Below are positions 16,781-25,759 of a stretch of DNA of 31,764 nt, piece after piece. The position numbers were made by a program, and so were the translations under genes. Origin of the DNA: Parabacteroides sp. (GTDB taxonomy: Bacteria; Bacteroidota; Bacteroidia; Bacteroidales; Tannerellaceae). A model generated the notes under the pieces. It was not told the origin of the DNA, searched no databases, and saw only the letters and a list, made by a program, of their open reading frames with translations. The stretch covers positions 1-31,764 of the forward strand of contig JAHHQS010000030.1 of assembly GCA_020026285.1 (NCBI GenBank), read 5' to 3'. Numbering within the stretch: the first letter of the stretch is position 1; every line of letters begins with the position of its first letter.

Positions 16781-17800
16781 ATGAGTAAAAAAATCCGCTG
16801 GATTATATGGGTGATATTATTATCCTTTATCGGGATGCTTGTTTATTTGCCTGGAGGAGGTGAATGGTATGCCCAAAATATTTATCCAATATATTTCAGC
16901 GGATTTTCTTTTATTTCTTCCTTTTTCCCTTTCTCTTTGGGCGATTTAACTATCGTCGTTTTGGTGATTGTATTACTATGGGGTATTATCAGAAACAAAG
17001 GATTTAAAAATCGTCTCTTATCCGCTTTGGAAACATTGGTGGTGACCTTTGTCTGGGTTTACCTGGCTTGGGCTGTAAATTATTTTCGTGATGATTTTTA
17101 TACCCGTACCGGATTTGAACGACAGAAATTTTCAGAAGAACAGTTTGATAAGTTTCTTGAACGATATACCGGGAATCTGAATGAAACCTATTGCAGTATT
17201 GATACAATCAGTTATAGGCTGGTTGATCAGACAATCAAATCAGCATATCGGTCGTTGGATTCCAAATATGGATTGTTGAAACCAGCAGACCGTTTCCACC
17301 CGAAACCGATGCTTTTTAACTGGGTACAAAGTAGTGTGGGTGTTTTGGGGTATTTTAATCCGTTCTTTACCGAATATCATTTGAATCGGGATCTTCTTCC
17401 CTGTCAATATGCCTCTGTATACGCACACGAGATGTCTCATGTCTTGGGAATATCAAGCGAGGCTGAGGCTAATTTCTATGGCTATAAGATGTGTACGGAA
17501 TCATCTGTGCAGGAAATTCGATTTTCAGGTTATTTCGGATTGTTCCCATACGTCTTGTCAACAGCTATGCGAGCTTATCCCGAAGATAAACGAAAAGCCT
17601 GGCTACAGACTGTTCGTCCGGAGATTCTGAAACTTTATAATGAAAAATGCGACCATTGGGAGAGTTTGAGGAGATCTGCTTTAGATAAGGTTCAGAGTAA
17701 AGTGTACGATTTCCATCTGAAAACAAACGGAATCCGTACCGGATTGGCCAACTACGGTGAAGTAATCGGCCTTGTTATTGCTGCTGAGGAAGCGGAATAA
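16781..17800 (+). CDS. DUF3810 membrane protein with an HExxH motif
   Basis: The 339-residue protein has hydrophobic segments at about 6-24, 42-68 and 82-102, and then a soluble part. The soluble part contains HEMSH at 216-220 followed by SSEAEANFYGY (E227 or E229 could be a third zinc ligand), the layout of a gluzincin-like metalloprotease. This matches the Bacteroidota DUF3810 family; substrates are unknown to me. It is likely an inner-membrane protein with its catalytic part next to the membrane. It lies 10 nt after tsaB, and its stop is only 2 nt from the convergent mutY stop. The protease activity is inferred from the motif alone. Confidence 0.8.
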   Translation: MSKKIRWIIWVILLSFIGMLVYLPGGGEWYAQNIYPIYFSGFSFISSFFPFSLGDLTIVVLVIVLLWGIIRNKGFKNRLLSALETLVVTFVWVYLAWAVNYFRDDFYTRTGFERQKFSEEQFDKFLERYTGNLNETYCSIDTISYRLVDQTIKSAYRSLDSKYGLLKPADRFHPKPMLFNWVQSSVGVLGYFNPFFTEYHLNRDLLPCQYASVYAHEMSHVLGISSEAEANFYGYKMCTESSVQEIRFSGYFGLFPYVLSTAMRAYPEDKRKAWLQTVRPEILKLYNEKCDHWESLRRSALDKVQSKVYDFHLKTNGIRTGLANYGEVIGLVIAAEEAE

Positions 17801-17802
17801 CA

Positions 17803-18876
17803 TCACATAATATCGTTCAGATAGCGAAGAATTAATTTCGGAACAGCATATTTATCCAGCTCTTCACCCTTTATTTCCTGACAGAACGAACTTAAATCCC
17901 CTTTGCTTTCAACTTCTACCTGTAAGAATGTGGCAAAAAGTTTCTGATGTGAGAGAATATGTTTTATTTCCGGTGAGATAAGATTGACTTTGATCTTTCC
18001 GCATTCATTGAAAAGCCTTTTAAATTCATCAAGCTTTTGGAGTTGTATCCAGTCACATGGCTGTTCGGTTTCTATCAATGGAAACTGATATAGTCCTTTC
18101 CATATATCATTCTGATTCCTTTTCTGAATCCATGTGTTATCCCCTTTTATAATGTGGAAGAAATAGAAGTAACGATTACGAGTCTTGGTCTTTCCCTGCT
18201 TGACCGGAAAACTTTGAACCGCATTCCGGGCGAAAGCAAGGCAATGATTCATCAGAGGACATATATTACAGTCCGGATTCTGCGGAATGCATTGTAATGC
18301 TCCAAAATCCATAATAGCTTGGTTGTAAAGACCCGGTTGGTCGTCCGGAAGTAATTCTGCAGCCAGTTCGGCAAAAACCTTCTTTCCGGTAGTTGTATCA
18401 ATCGGTGTGTCTATAGCAAATAGACGGGAAAGAATACGATATACATTTCCGTCAACAACAGCATGTGGCAGATTCCATGCAAAGGAGGCTATGGCTGCAG
18501 CTGTGTAATCTCCGATACCTTTGAGAGACTTGATTTCGGCAAAGGTTTTAGGAAATACTCCATGGTAAGTTTCAACGATAGTTCTGGCTGCAGCGTGTAG
18601 ATTTCTAGCTCTACTGTAATACCCCAGTCCCTGCCAGTATTTCAGTATTTCATCTTCATCAGCATTGGCTAGAGAGAAAACATCAGGGAACCGATGTATG
18701 AATCGATTGAAATAATCCAATCCCTGAGCCACTCTGGTCTGTTGCAGTATGATTTCCGAAATCCATATAATATATGGATCAGTTGTATTTCTCCAAGGAA
18801 GTATTCTTCTGTTTATCAGATACCAATTGATTAAAGTACTGCTAAAGTAATCATCGTTGTTTGTCGTAAATACCAT
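17803..18876 (-). CDS. mutY: A/G-specific adenine DNA glycosylase
   Basis: The 357-residue enzyme removes adenine mispaired with 8-oxoguanine or G. The HhH-GPD domain has WISEIILQQTRV with catalytic E41, the hairpin LKGIGDYTAAAIASFA (about 118-133) and VVDGNVYRILSR with D142. The iron-sulfur loop cysteines are C196, C203, C206 and C212 (C-x6-C-x2-C-x5-C). The C-terminal region (about 230-357) is the NUDIX-like domain that reads 8-oxoG; FHIIKGDNTWIQKR starts it. Length is normal. It is transcribed toward DUF3810 with no intergenic terminator, and diverges from the HU gene. Confidence 0.95.
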   Translation of the reverse strand: MVFTTNNDDYFSSTLINWYLINRRILPWRNTTDPYIIWISEIILQQTRVAQGLDYFNRFIHRFPDVFSLANADEDEILKYWQGLGYYSRARNLHAAARTIVETYHGVFPKTFAEIKSLKGIGDYTAAAIASFAWNLPHAVVDGNVYRILSRLFAIDTPIDTTTGKKVFAELAAELLPDDQPGLYNQAIMDFGALQCIPQNPDCNICPLMNHCLAFARNAVQSFPVKQGKTKTRNRYFYFFHIIKGDNTWIQKRNQNDIWKGLYQFPLIETEQPCDWIQLQKLDEFKRLFNECGKIKVNLISPEIKHILSHQKLFATFLQVEVESKGDLSSFCQEIKGEELDKYAVPKLILRYLNDIM

Positions 18877-18919
18877 TAATCATTTTACCGTTAAATTCAA
18901 CATAAGTGTTTGACGGATG

Positions 18920-18927
18920 CAAACATA
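18920..18927 (-). promoter_or_regulatory. Promoter -7 element for mutY
   Basis: Read on the minus strand this is TATGTTTG, a perfect TAnnTTTG, about 43 nt before the mutY start. No convincing -33 is seen. It is divergent from the HU promoter 60-90 bp away. Confidence 0.6.
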
Positions 18928-18983
18928 CGGATATAAATCAGAATGTATATATAAAATTTAATTAAAATAGAGACTGAATTGTT

Positions 18984-19013
18984 TTTGCACTTCAAGAAAA
19001 AGCTATATATTTG
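18984..19013 (+). promoter_or_regulatory. Promoter for the HU gene
   Basis: A -33 TTTG (18984-18987) and a perfect -7 TATATTTG (19006-19013) are separated by 18 nt. This is the most complete promoter in the window. The expected leader is about 45 nt. Confidence 0.8.
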
Positions 19014-19061
19014 CATTCCAAAAAATTATAAGGTCAAATTAATTAAAATAATTTATAAGAC

Positions 19062-19334
19062 ATGACTAAAGCAGATATCGTTAGCGAGATTTCTAAAAAT
19101 ACTGGAATTGATAAACAGACAGTATTGGCAAGCGTTGAATCATTCATGGAAATCGTTAAAGATTCATTAGGTAAGAATGAAAACGTTTATTTAAGAGGTT
19201 TCGGTAGTTTCATAGTTAAAAAAAGAGCTCAGAAAACAGCTCGTAATATTTCAAAGAATACGACAATCATTATTCCTGAGCATAATATTCCTTCATTCAA
19301 GCCTGCTAAGACATTCTTGAACGAAGTGAAATAA
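19062..19334 (+). CDS. HU-family DNA-binding protein
   Basis: The 90-residue protein is a small nucleoid-associated protein that binds and bends DNA as a dimer. The N-terminal helices (MTKADIVSEISKNTG) lead into the conserved turn LRGFGSFIVKKRAQKTARN and a C-terminal SFKPAKTFLNEV. Most HU proteins have a GRNP-like arm tip; here it is replaced by ARNISKNTTIIIPEHN, with Ile/Ser in place of the intercalating Pro, as seen in Bacteroidota copies. Length is normal. It is expressed from a strong promoter and followed after 38 nt by a 29-codon basic gene. Confidence 0.93.
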   Translation: MTKADIVSEISKNTGIDKQTVLASVESFMEIVKDSLGKNENVYLRGFGSFIVKKRAQKTARNISKNTTIIIPEHNIPSFKPAKTFLNEVK

Positions 19335-19372
19335 TTAACAATATACGTTTAATCATTTAAATTTTTAAAGCG

Positions 19373-19462
19373 ATGCCAAGCGGAAAGAAAAGAAAAAGAC
19401 ATAAGATGTCTACTCACAAGCGTAAAAAAAGACTAAAGAAGAATAGACATAAGAAGAAGTAA
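19373..19462 (+). CDS. 29-residue highly basic protein, bS22/mS38 (AURKAIP1/COX24)-like
   Basis: This small gene sits between HU and RNase E/G with an ATG, 29 codons and TAA. About two thirds of the residues are Lys, Arg or His (MPSGKKRKRHKMSTHKRKKR begins it), with no acidic residue. The pattern RKRHKMxxHKRKKRLKKxR resembles the AURKAIP1/COX24 domain found in actinobacterial ribosomal protein bS22 and mitochondrial mS38, which sit near the decoding region of the small subunit. I infer a ribosome-associated role; the similarity is by eye. Context fits: strong upstream HU promoter, a terminator directly downstream, and RNase E/G next. It is easily missed by gene callers because of its size. 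The chance it is translated is high given its A-rich start context and clean frame. Confidence 0.78.
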   Translation: MPSGKKRKRHKMSTHKRKKRLKKNRHKKK

Positions 19463-19478
19463 GTCTATTTAAATGTCA

Positions 19479-19519
19479 AAAGAACAAACTTAACAAGAGA
19501 CCTTTTAAGTTTGTTCTTT
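19479..19519 (+). terminator. Terminator of the HU-bS22-like transcript
   Basis: A perfect 15-bp stem pairs 19479-19493 with 19505-19519 around an 11-nt loop, followed by a moderately T-rich tail. It ends 38 nt before the RNase E/G start. Confidence 0.75.
19506..19513 (+). promoter_or_regulatory. Possible -7 element for rng inside the terminator arm
   Basis: TAAGTTTG, a perfect TAnnTTTG, lies within the right arm of the hairpin, about 45 nt before the rng start. No -33 TTTG is visible at the right distance, so this is a tentative call. Confidence 0.35.
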
Positions 19520-19557
19520 GCTTATTTTATAAGGTCTCCATTCTTAAAATAATCCGA

Positions 19558-21132
19558 ATGATTAGTGAATTAGTTGTAAATGTAGAACCAGAAGAAATGT
19601 CTATTGCAGTTCTTGAGGATAAGAGTCTCGTAGAGTTACAGAAAGAAGCTCGAAATCTTCAGTTTGCTGTAGGGGATATTTATTTAGGCAAGGTTAAAAA
19701 ACTTATGCCTGGGTTGAATGCTGCTTTCATTGATGTAGGTTATAAAAAGGATGCATTTCTTCATTATCAAGATTTAGGTGCTAATTTTAATACACAGCAG
19801 AAATTTCTGAAACAGGTCTTGGCCGACCCTAAGAAAGCTGTTTCAATTTCTAAATTTTCTGTTGAGCCGGAAATCGATAAGGATGGAAGTATTGGAGATG
19901 TGTTAAAGGCTGGTCAGGAAGTGCTGGTTCAGATTTCAAAAGAACCGATTTCAACTAAAGGCCCTCGTCTGGCTTCTGAGTTATCGTTTGCCGGAAGATA
20001 TATTGTTCTGATCCCGTTTGGTGATAAAGTGTCGGTCTCTTCCAAGATTAAAACTGCTGAAGAGCGTGCACGTCTGCGTCAGTTGATACAGAGTATCAAA
20101 CCAAAGAATTTTACAGTTATTGTTCGTACTTCGGCCGAAGGAAGACGAGTTGCAGAACTGGATCATGAATTGAAAACGTTGGTGAAACGTTGGGAGGGGA
20201 GTGTCGCAAAATTTAAGAAAGACAATGTTCCTGCGTTGGTATACGAGGAAACAGGGAGAGCTGTCGCTTTGTTGCGTGATATTTATAATCCTTCTTTTCA
20301 GAATATCTATGTAAATGATCAGGATGTATATAATGATATCCGTTCTTATGTGAGTCTGATCGCTCCTGGAAGCGAGGATATCGTTCATTTATATACTGGC
20401 GGATTACCTATTTTTGATAATTTTGCTATTACAAAACAGATCAAATCTTTGTTTGGACGTACAGTGACATACAAAAGTGGTGCGTATTTGGTGATTGATC
20501 ACACCGAAGCCATGCATGTAATTGACGTTAATAGTGGAAATAGAGCAAAGAGTAGTGATGATCAAGAACAAACGGCTATAGATGTAGACCTGGCTGCTGC
20601 TGACGAGATTGCGCGTCAGCTTCGTTTACGAGATATGGGTGGAATTGTGGTGATCGATTTTATTGACATTCATGATAACGCTAATAAACAGAAGCTTTTT
20701 GAACATATGACTCAGGCAATGGCTAACGACCGAGCAAAACATAATATCTTACCTTTAAGTAAGTTTTGTTTGATGCAGATTACTCGTCAGCGTGTTCGTC
20801 CTGCGATGGATGTAGAAACTTCTGAAACCTGTCCGTCTTGTTTTGGTACTGGTACTGTGAAATCATCTATTTTATTTACCGATAGCTTGGAAGGTAAGAT
20901 TGATTGTTTAGTGAATAAACATCATCACCGTAAGTTTTCGATGCACATACATCCTTATGTTGCAGCATATTTGAATAAGGGCCTGTTCCCTTTAAGTTGG
21001 CAGTGGAAAATGAAATATACTCACGGCCTTAAGATTGTTCCTAACCAAAGTCTAGCATTTTTGGAATACAAGTTTTTCGATGAAAATAATAATGAATTAG
21101 ACATGAAGGAAGCACAGGAGTGTAAGATTTAA
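19558..21132 (+). CDS. rng: Ribonuclease E/G
   Basis: The 524-residue endoribonuclease processes rRNA and mRNA. It has an N-terminal S1 RNA-binding domain (VGDIYLGKVKKLMPGLNAAF) with an inserted loop around 80-110, then the RNase E/G catalytic core. The metal-binding aspartates are D323 (HVIDVNSGNR) and D367 (GGIVVIDFIDI), 44 residues apart as in E. coli RNase E/G. The zinc-link CPSC is at C425 and C428. Length matches RNase G-type proteins (about 490-520) and there is no long RNase E scaffold tail. It starts 38 nt after a terminator and is followed by its own terminator. The gene after HU/bS22-like fits ribosome and RNA maintenance. Confidence 0.93.
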   Translation: MISELVVNVEPEEMSIAVLEDKSLVELQKEARNLQFAVGDIYLGKVKKLMPGLNAAFIDVGYKKDAFLHYQDLGANFNTQQKFLKQVLADPKKAVSISKFSVEPEIDKDGSIGDVLKAGQEVLVQISKEPISTKGPRLASELSFAGRYIVLIPFGDKVSVSSKIKTAEERARLRQLIQSIKPKNFTVIVRTSAEGRRVAELDHELKTLVKRWEGSVAKFKKDNVPALVYEETGRAVALLRDIYNPSFQNIYVNDQDVYNDIRSYVSLIAPGSEDIVHLYTGGLPIFDNFAITKQIKSLFGRTVTYKSGAYLVIDHTEAMHVIDVNSGNRAKSSDDQEQTAIDVDLAAADEIARQLRLRDMGGIVVIDFIDIHDNANKQKLFEHMTQAMANDRAKHNILPLSKFCLMQITRQRVRPAMDVETSETCPSCFGTGTVKSSILFTDSLEGKIDCLVNKHHHRKFSMHIHPYVAAYLNKGLFPLSWQWKMKYTHGLKIVPNQSLAFLEYKFFDENNNELDMKEAQECKI

Positions 21133-21154
21133 GTTTCTTTTATGTAAATGAAAT

Positions 21155-21189
21155 AAACGCCGATGGATTATTTATTCATCGGCGTTTTT
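21155..21189 (+). terminator. Intrinsic terminator after rng
   Basis: AAACGCCGATG (21155-21165) pairs perfectly with 21177-21187 over an 11-nt loop, and a T run follows. It is a strong, GC-rich stem. Confidence 0.92.
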
Positions 21190-21410
21190 GTCTTTCTCAC
21201 CTTTGTGTATCTGTTCCCTAACTATTTTGAATTGTATTTTCATAGCGGAAAGAATCAATCCATCCGGCTTAGCTGATACAGATTGCGGAAAGAGTTAATC
21301 CTTCAGGAAAAGTTCTTTCCACAGAGAGAAAAGTGTTTATCCTGTCTGATTATGGACTTTCTCTTGAGAGAATGGAATGTAGGCCAATGAAGAATTTTGA
21401 CTAGTTCTAA
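21190..21410. other. Non-coding spacer with decayed tandem repeat
   Basis: No gene is supported here. The spacer contains two 23-nt copies of a GCGGAAAGA-led motif at 21245-21267 and 21285-21307 (19 of 23 identical, period 40) and a weaker third copy at 21326-21348. Confidence 0.55.
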
Positions 21411-21444
21411 AAAGGGAAAGACTCTGGTTCTGTCTTTCCCCTTT
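21411..21444 (-). terminator. Terminator of the LtaS-like gene
   Basis: GGGAAAGAC (21414-21422) pairs with GTCTTTCCC (21432-21440). On the minus strand the stem is followed by a T run (complement of the A run at 21409-21413). It lies about 22 nt after the stop of the minus-strand gene. Confidence 0.85.
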
Positions 21445-21465
21445 CAACGATATGTGATTAACTTT

Positions 21466-23298
21466 TTATCGGTTACCTAAATCATCATACAATGTCTGAA
21501 GAATGGCTTTCCCTTTGTTCAGTCGTTCTTCGTTTTGTGTATCCGACACAGGTTCGGTCTGTTTCAAGATGCGATTACTTTCATTATCATAGACTGAAAA
21601 TCCGGTACTATCTATGTAGGCAAAACCATTTCCGAATGTATAGAAAGCAAACGGATCGTGTGTCAGAACATTCTTGCTGAAGCGGAACTGTTCGTGAGGA
21701 ACGTCCATCTGTTCGAATAAAGTAGCAGCCAGATCTGTCTGATTACAGATTGTACTGATTTCTTTCGGCTCTTTTATAGCACCACCAATCCAAAGCATTG
21801 GGACACGGAAACGCAATGGTTCATAATCTTTAATATGATCCGGATAGCGAAATCCGTGATCGCCGGTCATAATGACAAGCAGATTATCCCATACTGGAAG
21901 CTCCTTCATCTTTCGGATAAATTCTCCCAGACAACTGTCTGTAAAGGCCACCGAATTTAGGTATGGATGCTCAAAGCGTTGATAAGGAACTTCGAAAGGT
22001 TCGTGACTGCTTAACGTTAAAAAAGTAGTCATCCAGTTCTTGTCAGCGGGTCTTCCTTTAATATCATCATATAGATGATTGAATGTGACATTATCATTAG
22101 CTCCCCATTTATTCAGTAATTCAGTAATAGGGAAATCCTTGTCGGAGGTAATTCTGCTATAACCGGAACTGTAGAAATAACTTTGCATATTGGTGAAGTT
22201 TATGTCTCCTCCGTAAAGCATGTCCGAAGTATAACCAAGACTGTCGAGACTTTTGGCTATTGATGGCAATGTCTGACTTTTAGCCGGATATTTCATGATG
22301 GATGTTGTAGGCTGAGCCAGATAAGCATTCAATACGGCAACAAGTCCACGATCGGTGCGGAAAGAATTGGCATACATGTTGGTAAATAGAACTCCCTCTT
22401 TACTTAATTTATTCAGATTGGGTGTTACATTTGCTTCTCCTCCTGTTGTAGCGATCGTGTTGGCTGAAAAGCTTTCGAGAATAAGGATAATGATATTCGG
22501 TCGTTTATTTTTTAATAAATCGTATGATTCTGTTATTTCTTTCTGATTATATCTGTCTTCGAAAATAGCCTTACGTTGTTCTTCCGGGAAAAAATTGAAT
22601 TGCTCTGCAAAATCCTGCTGCTTGGAAACAGATGCAAGCAGACTGAAACAGGGATTGATAGCTGAATGATTCAGAAATGTATTGTCACTATAATAAACCA
22701 TTCCTACGTTGGCTGTTGACGTTGTAACTCCTCCTCGGATTGGAATAAACATAATGCCTCCAAGGAGCAATATACACAGACTTGTAAGCCATCTGTTACA
22801 TGAAGCTTTTACATCCAGTAAAGGTAGAATGAACTTCGCCTGGAAATGATAGGTGAAATGTGAATAGATCAGGAAAATAGCCGTCTGAAGAGGAATCAGT
22901 TTCAACGGAACACTGGCCATGGCTTCGGTTGGCGATTTCAGATAGAACAGAACGGTCGCATCCAAACGGAATCCCCAGAAAGCATAAAGAGCTATATCTA
23001 CCGAGAATATGGCAGCGATGGTTAAAGCTGTGGCCACAAAATAACCTTTTAATATCTTTGTCAGCCATTCTTTATTCAGCCAGGTCGAGATAAGTACCAA
23101 TACTAAAGGAAGAACAGTCAGATAACCTGCAACTGTCATATCCAGTTTCAAACCATGCCACATTACTTCCAGATAATCGGTGAAGGTCAATTGCTCGGTC
23201 ATGGAACGGTTATAGAACATGAAGAAAGGTTTCTGTATCATGAATACAGGAAGCCATGAAAAGAACAGAGCAATCAGAAATAAAAGTCTTTTTTTCAT
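21466..23298 (-). CDS. LtaS-like membrane enzyme of the alkaline phosphatase/sulfatase superfamily
   Basis: The 610-residue protein has about five membrane spans in its first 190 residues and a periplasmic sulfatase-fold domain (about 265-600). Likely metal and catalytic residues are E275 (ILESFS), nucleophile T315 (NSFRTDRG), H432 (SSHEPF) and D480/H481 (MTGDHGFR), the arrangement of LTA synthase and OpgB-type phosphoglycerol transferases. Gram-negative Bacteroidota do not make lipoteichoic acid, so a role in decorating an envelope glycan or lipid with a phospho-group is more likely; the acceptor is unknown. Its start codon lies only 10 nt past the T run of the ABC-F terminator, so its promoter must overlap that hairpin or it depends on read-through. 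Confidence 0.85.
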   Translation of the reverse strand: MKKRLLFLIALFFSWLPVFMIQKPFFMFYNRSMTEQLTFTDYLEVMWHGLKLDMTVAGYLTVLPLVLVLISTWLNKEWLTKILKGYFVATALTIAAIFSVDIALYAFWGFRLDATVLFYLKSPTEAMASVPLKLIPLQTAIFLIYSHFTYHFQAKFILPLLDVKASCNRWLTSLCILLLGGIMFIPIRGGVTTSTANVGMVYYSDNTFLNHSAINPCFSLLASVSKQQDFAEQFNFFPEEQRKAIFEDRYNQKEITESYDLLKNKRPNIIILILESFSANTIATTGGEANVTPNLNKLSKEGVLFTNMYANSFRTDRGLVAVLNAYLAQPTTSIMKYPAKSQTLPSIAKSLDSLGYTSDMLYGGDINFTNMQSYFYSSGYSRITSDKDFPITELLNKWGANDNVTFNHLYDDIKGRPADKNWMTTFLTLSSHEPFEVPYQRFEHPYLNSVAFTDSCLGEFIRKMKELPVWDNLLVIMTGDHGFRYPDHIKDYEPLRFRVPMLWIGGAIKEPKEISTICNQTDLAATLFEQMDVPHEQFRFSKNVLTHDPFAFYTFGNGFAYIDSTGFSVYDNESNRILKQTEPVSDTQNEERLNKGKAILQTLYDDLGNR

Positions 23299-23308
23299 AG
23301 GGATAGAA

Positions 23309-23347
23309 TAAAAAAACGAGGTTATGCTCTGAAAACATAACCTCGTT
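23309..23347 (-). terminator. Terminator of the ABC-F gene
   Basis: AACGAGGTTATG (23315-23326) pairs perfectly with 23336-23347 around a 9-nt loop. On the minus strand a run of T follows. It lies 15 nt after the ABC-F stop and about 10 nt before the next start codon. Confidence 0.88.
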
Positions 23348-23362
23348 GCTTGAGTTTATAAA

Positions 23363-24994
<1,632 letters not shown>

Positions 24995-25021
24995 TTATAA
25001 TCAATTTGTAGAAATTAGTTG

Positions 25022-25029
25022 CAAAGATA
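25022..25029 (-). promoter_or_regulatory. Promoter -7 element for the ABC-F gene
   Basis: Read on the minus strand it is TATCTTTG, a perfect TAnnTTTG, about 42 nt before the start codon. No clear -33 is seen. Confidence 0.68.
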
Positions 25030-25166
25030 GCTAGAATTTATGAAAGTTACATAATTCAAGAGGCTTTTATCTTTTGTTTCAGTTCTCTCGACGGTATAAA
25101 GGGTGAATAAATATTAACTCGCTATTTTTATCTCTTAATCATTAGCATTAAACTCTACTAATTTCA

Positions 25167-25174
25167 TATATTTG
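25167..25174 (+). promoter_or_regulatory. Promoter -7 element for the lemA cluster
   Basis: TATATTTG is a perfect TAnnTTTG. It overlaps the in-frame TTG at 25172, which therefore cannot be the start codon and points to ATG 25202. The predicted leader is about 24 nt. Confidence 0.7.
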
Positions 25175-25201
25175 AAGTCAAAATATAAAAAAATAAGATT
25201 T

Positions 25202-25756
25202 ATGACAGTTATTATTATTCTTGCGGTTGTTCTTTTTGCTCTTTGGGTAATGGCGTTGTACAACCGATTAGTGAAGTTAAGAAACAATCGAGAGAATGCT
25301 TTTGCCGATATTGATGTTCAGTTGAAACAGCGTCATGATTTGATACCTCAATTGGTGTCTACAGTAAAAGGATATGCTGCACATGAGAAAGAAACTTTGG
25401 ATCGTGTCATATCAGCTCGTAACGGAGCAATGGCTGCAACAACAATCAATGATAAGATTAAAGCAGAAAATGCTTTGTCAGCAGCTATGTCCGGTTTGAA
25501 AATCACATTGGAAGCTTATCCAGACTTGAAGGCAAATCAGAACTTCATTCAGTTGCAGGAAGAAATTTCAGATTTGGAAAACAAGCTGGCATCTGTTCGC
25601 CGTTATTTCAATTCTGCTACTCGTGAATTGAATAATGCTGTTGAGACATTTCCTTCTAATCTGATTGCCGGCATGTTTGGTTTTCATAAAGAAGAAATGT
25701 TTGATTTAAAAGAACAGAGAGCTACTTTGGAAGAAGCTCCCAAAATCAGTTTCTAA
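25202..25756 (+). CDS. lemA: LemA family membrane protein
   Basis: The 184-residue protein has one N-terminal membrane span (about 2-19) and then a long helical domain. The conserved stretch RENAFADIDVQLKQRHDLIP followed by QLVSTVKGYAAHEKETL is the LemA signature, and the C-terminal half has ARRYFN-type RRYFNSATRELN. Length is normal (about 180-200). LemA proteins often sit next to M48 proteases, and here the HtpX-like gene follows after 3 nt. The molecular role is poorly known. ATG 25202 was chosen over the upstream in-frame TTG because the promoter box overlaps that TTG. It leads the cluster that ends with two outer-membrane receptors. Confidence 0.92.
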   Translation: MTVIIILAVVLFALWVMALYNRLVKLRNNRENAFADIDVQLKQRHDLIPQLVSTVKGYAAHEKETLDRVISARNGAMAATTINDKIKAENALSAAMSGLKITLEAYPDLKANQNFIQLQEEISDLENKLASVRRYFNSATRELNNAVETFPSNLIAGMFGFHKEEMFDLKEQRATLEEAPKISF

Positions 25757-25759
25757 CAT

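Noticed and set aside
21466..23298. Lipoteichoic acid synthase as a literal function
   Set aside because: The fold and active-site residues fit LtaS, but the organism is Gram-negative by all other signs, so only a related phospho-transfer or hydrolase role is claimed.
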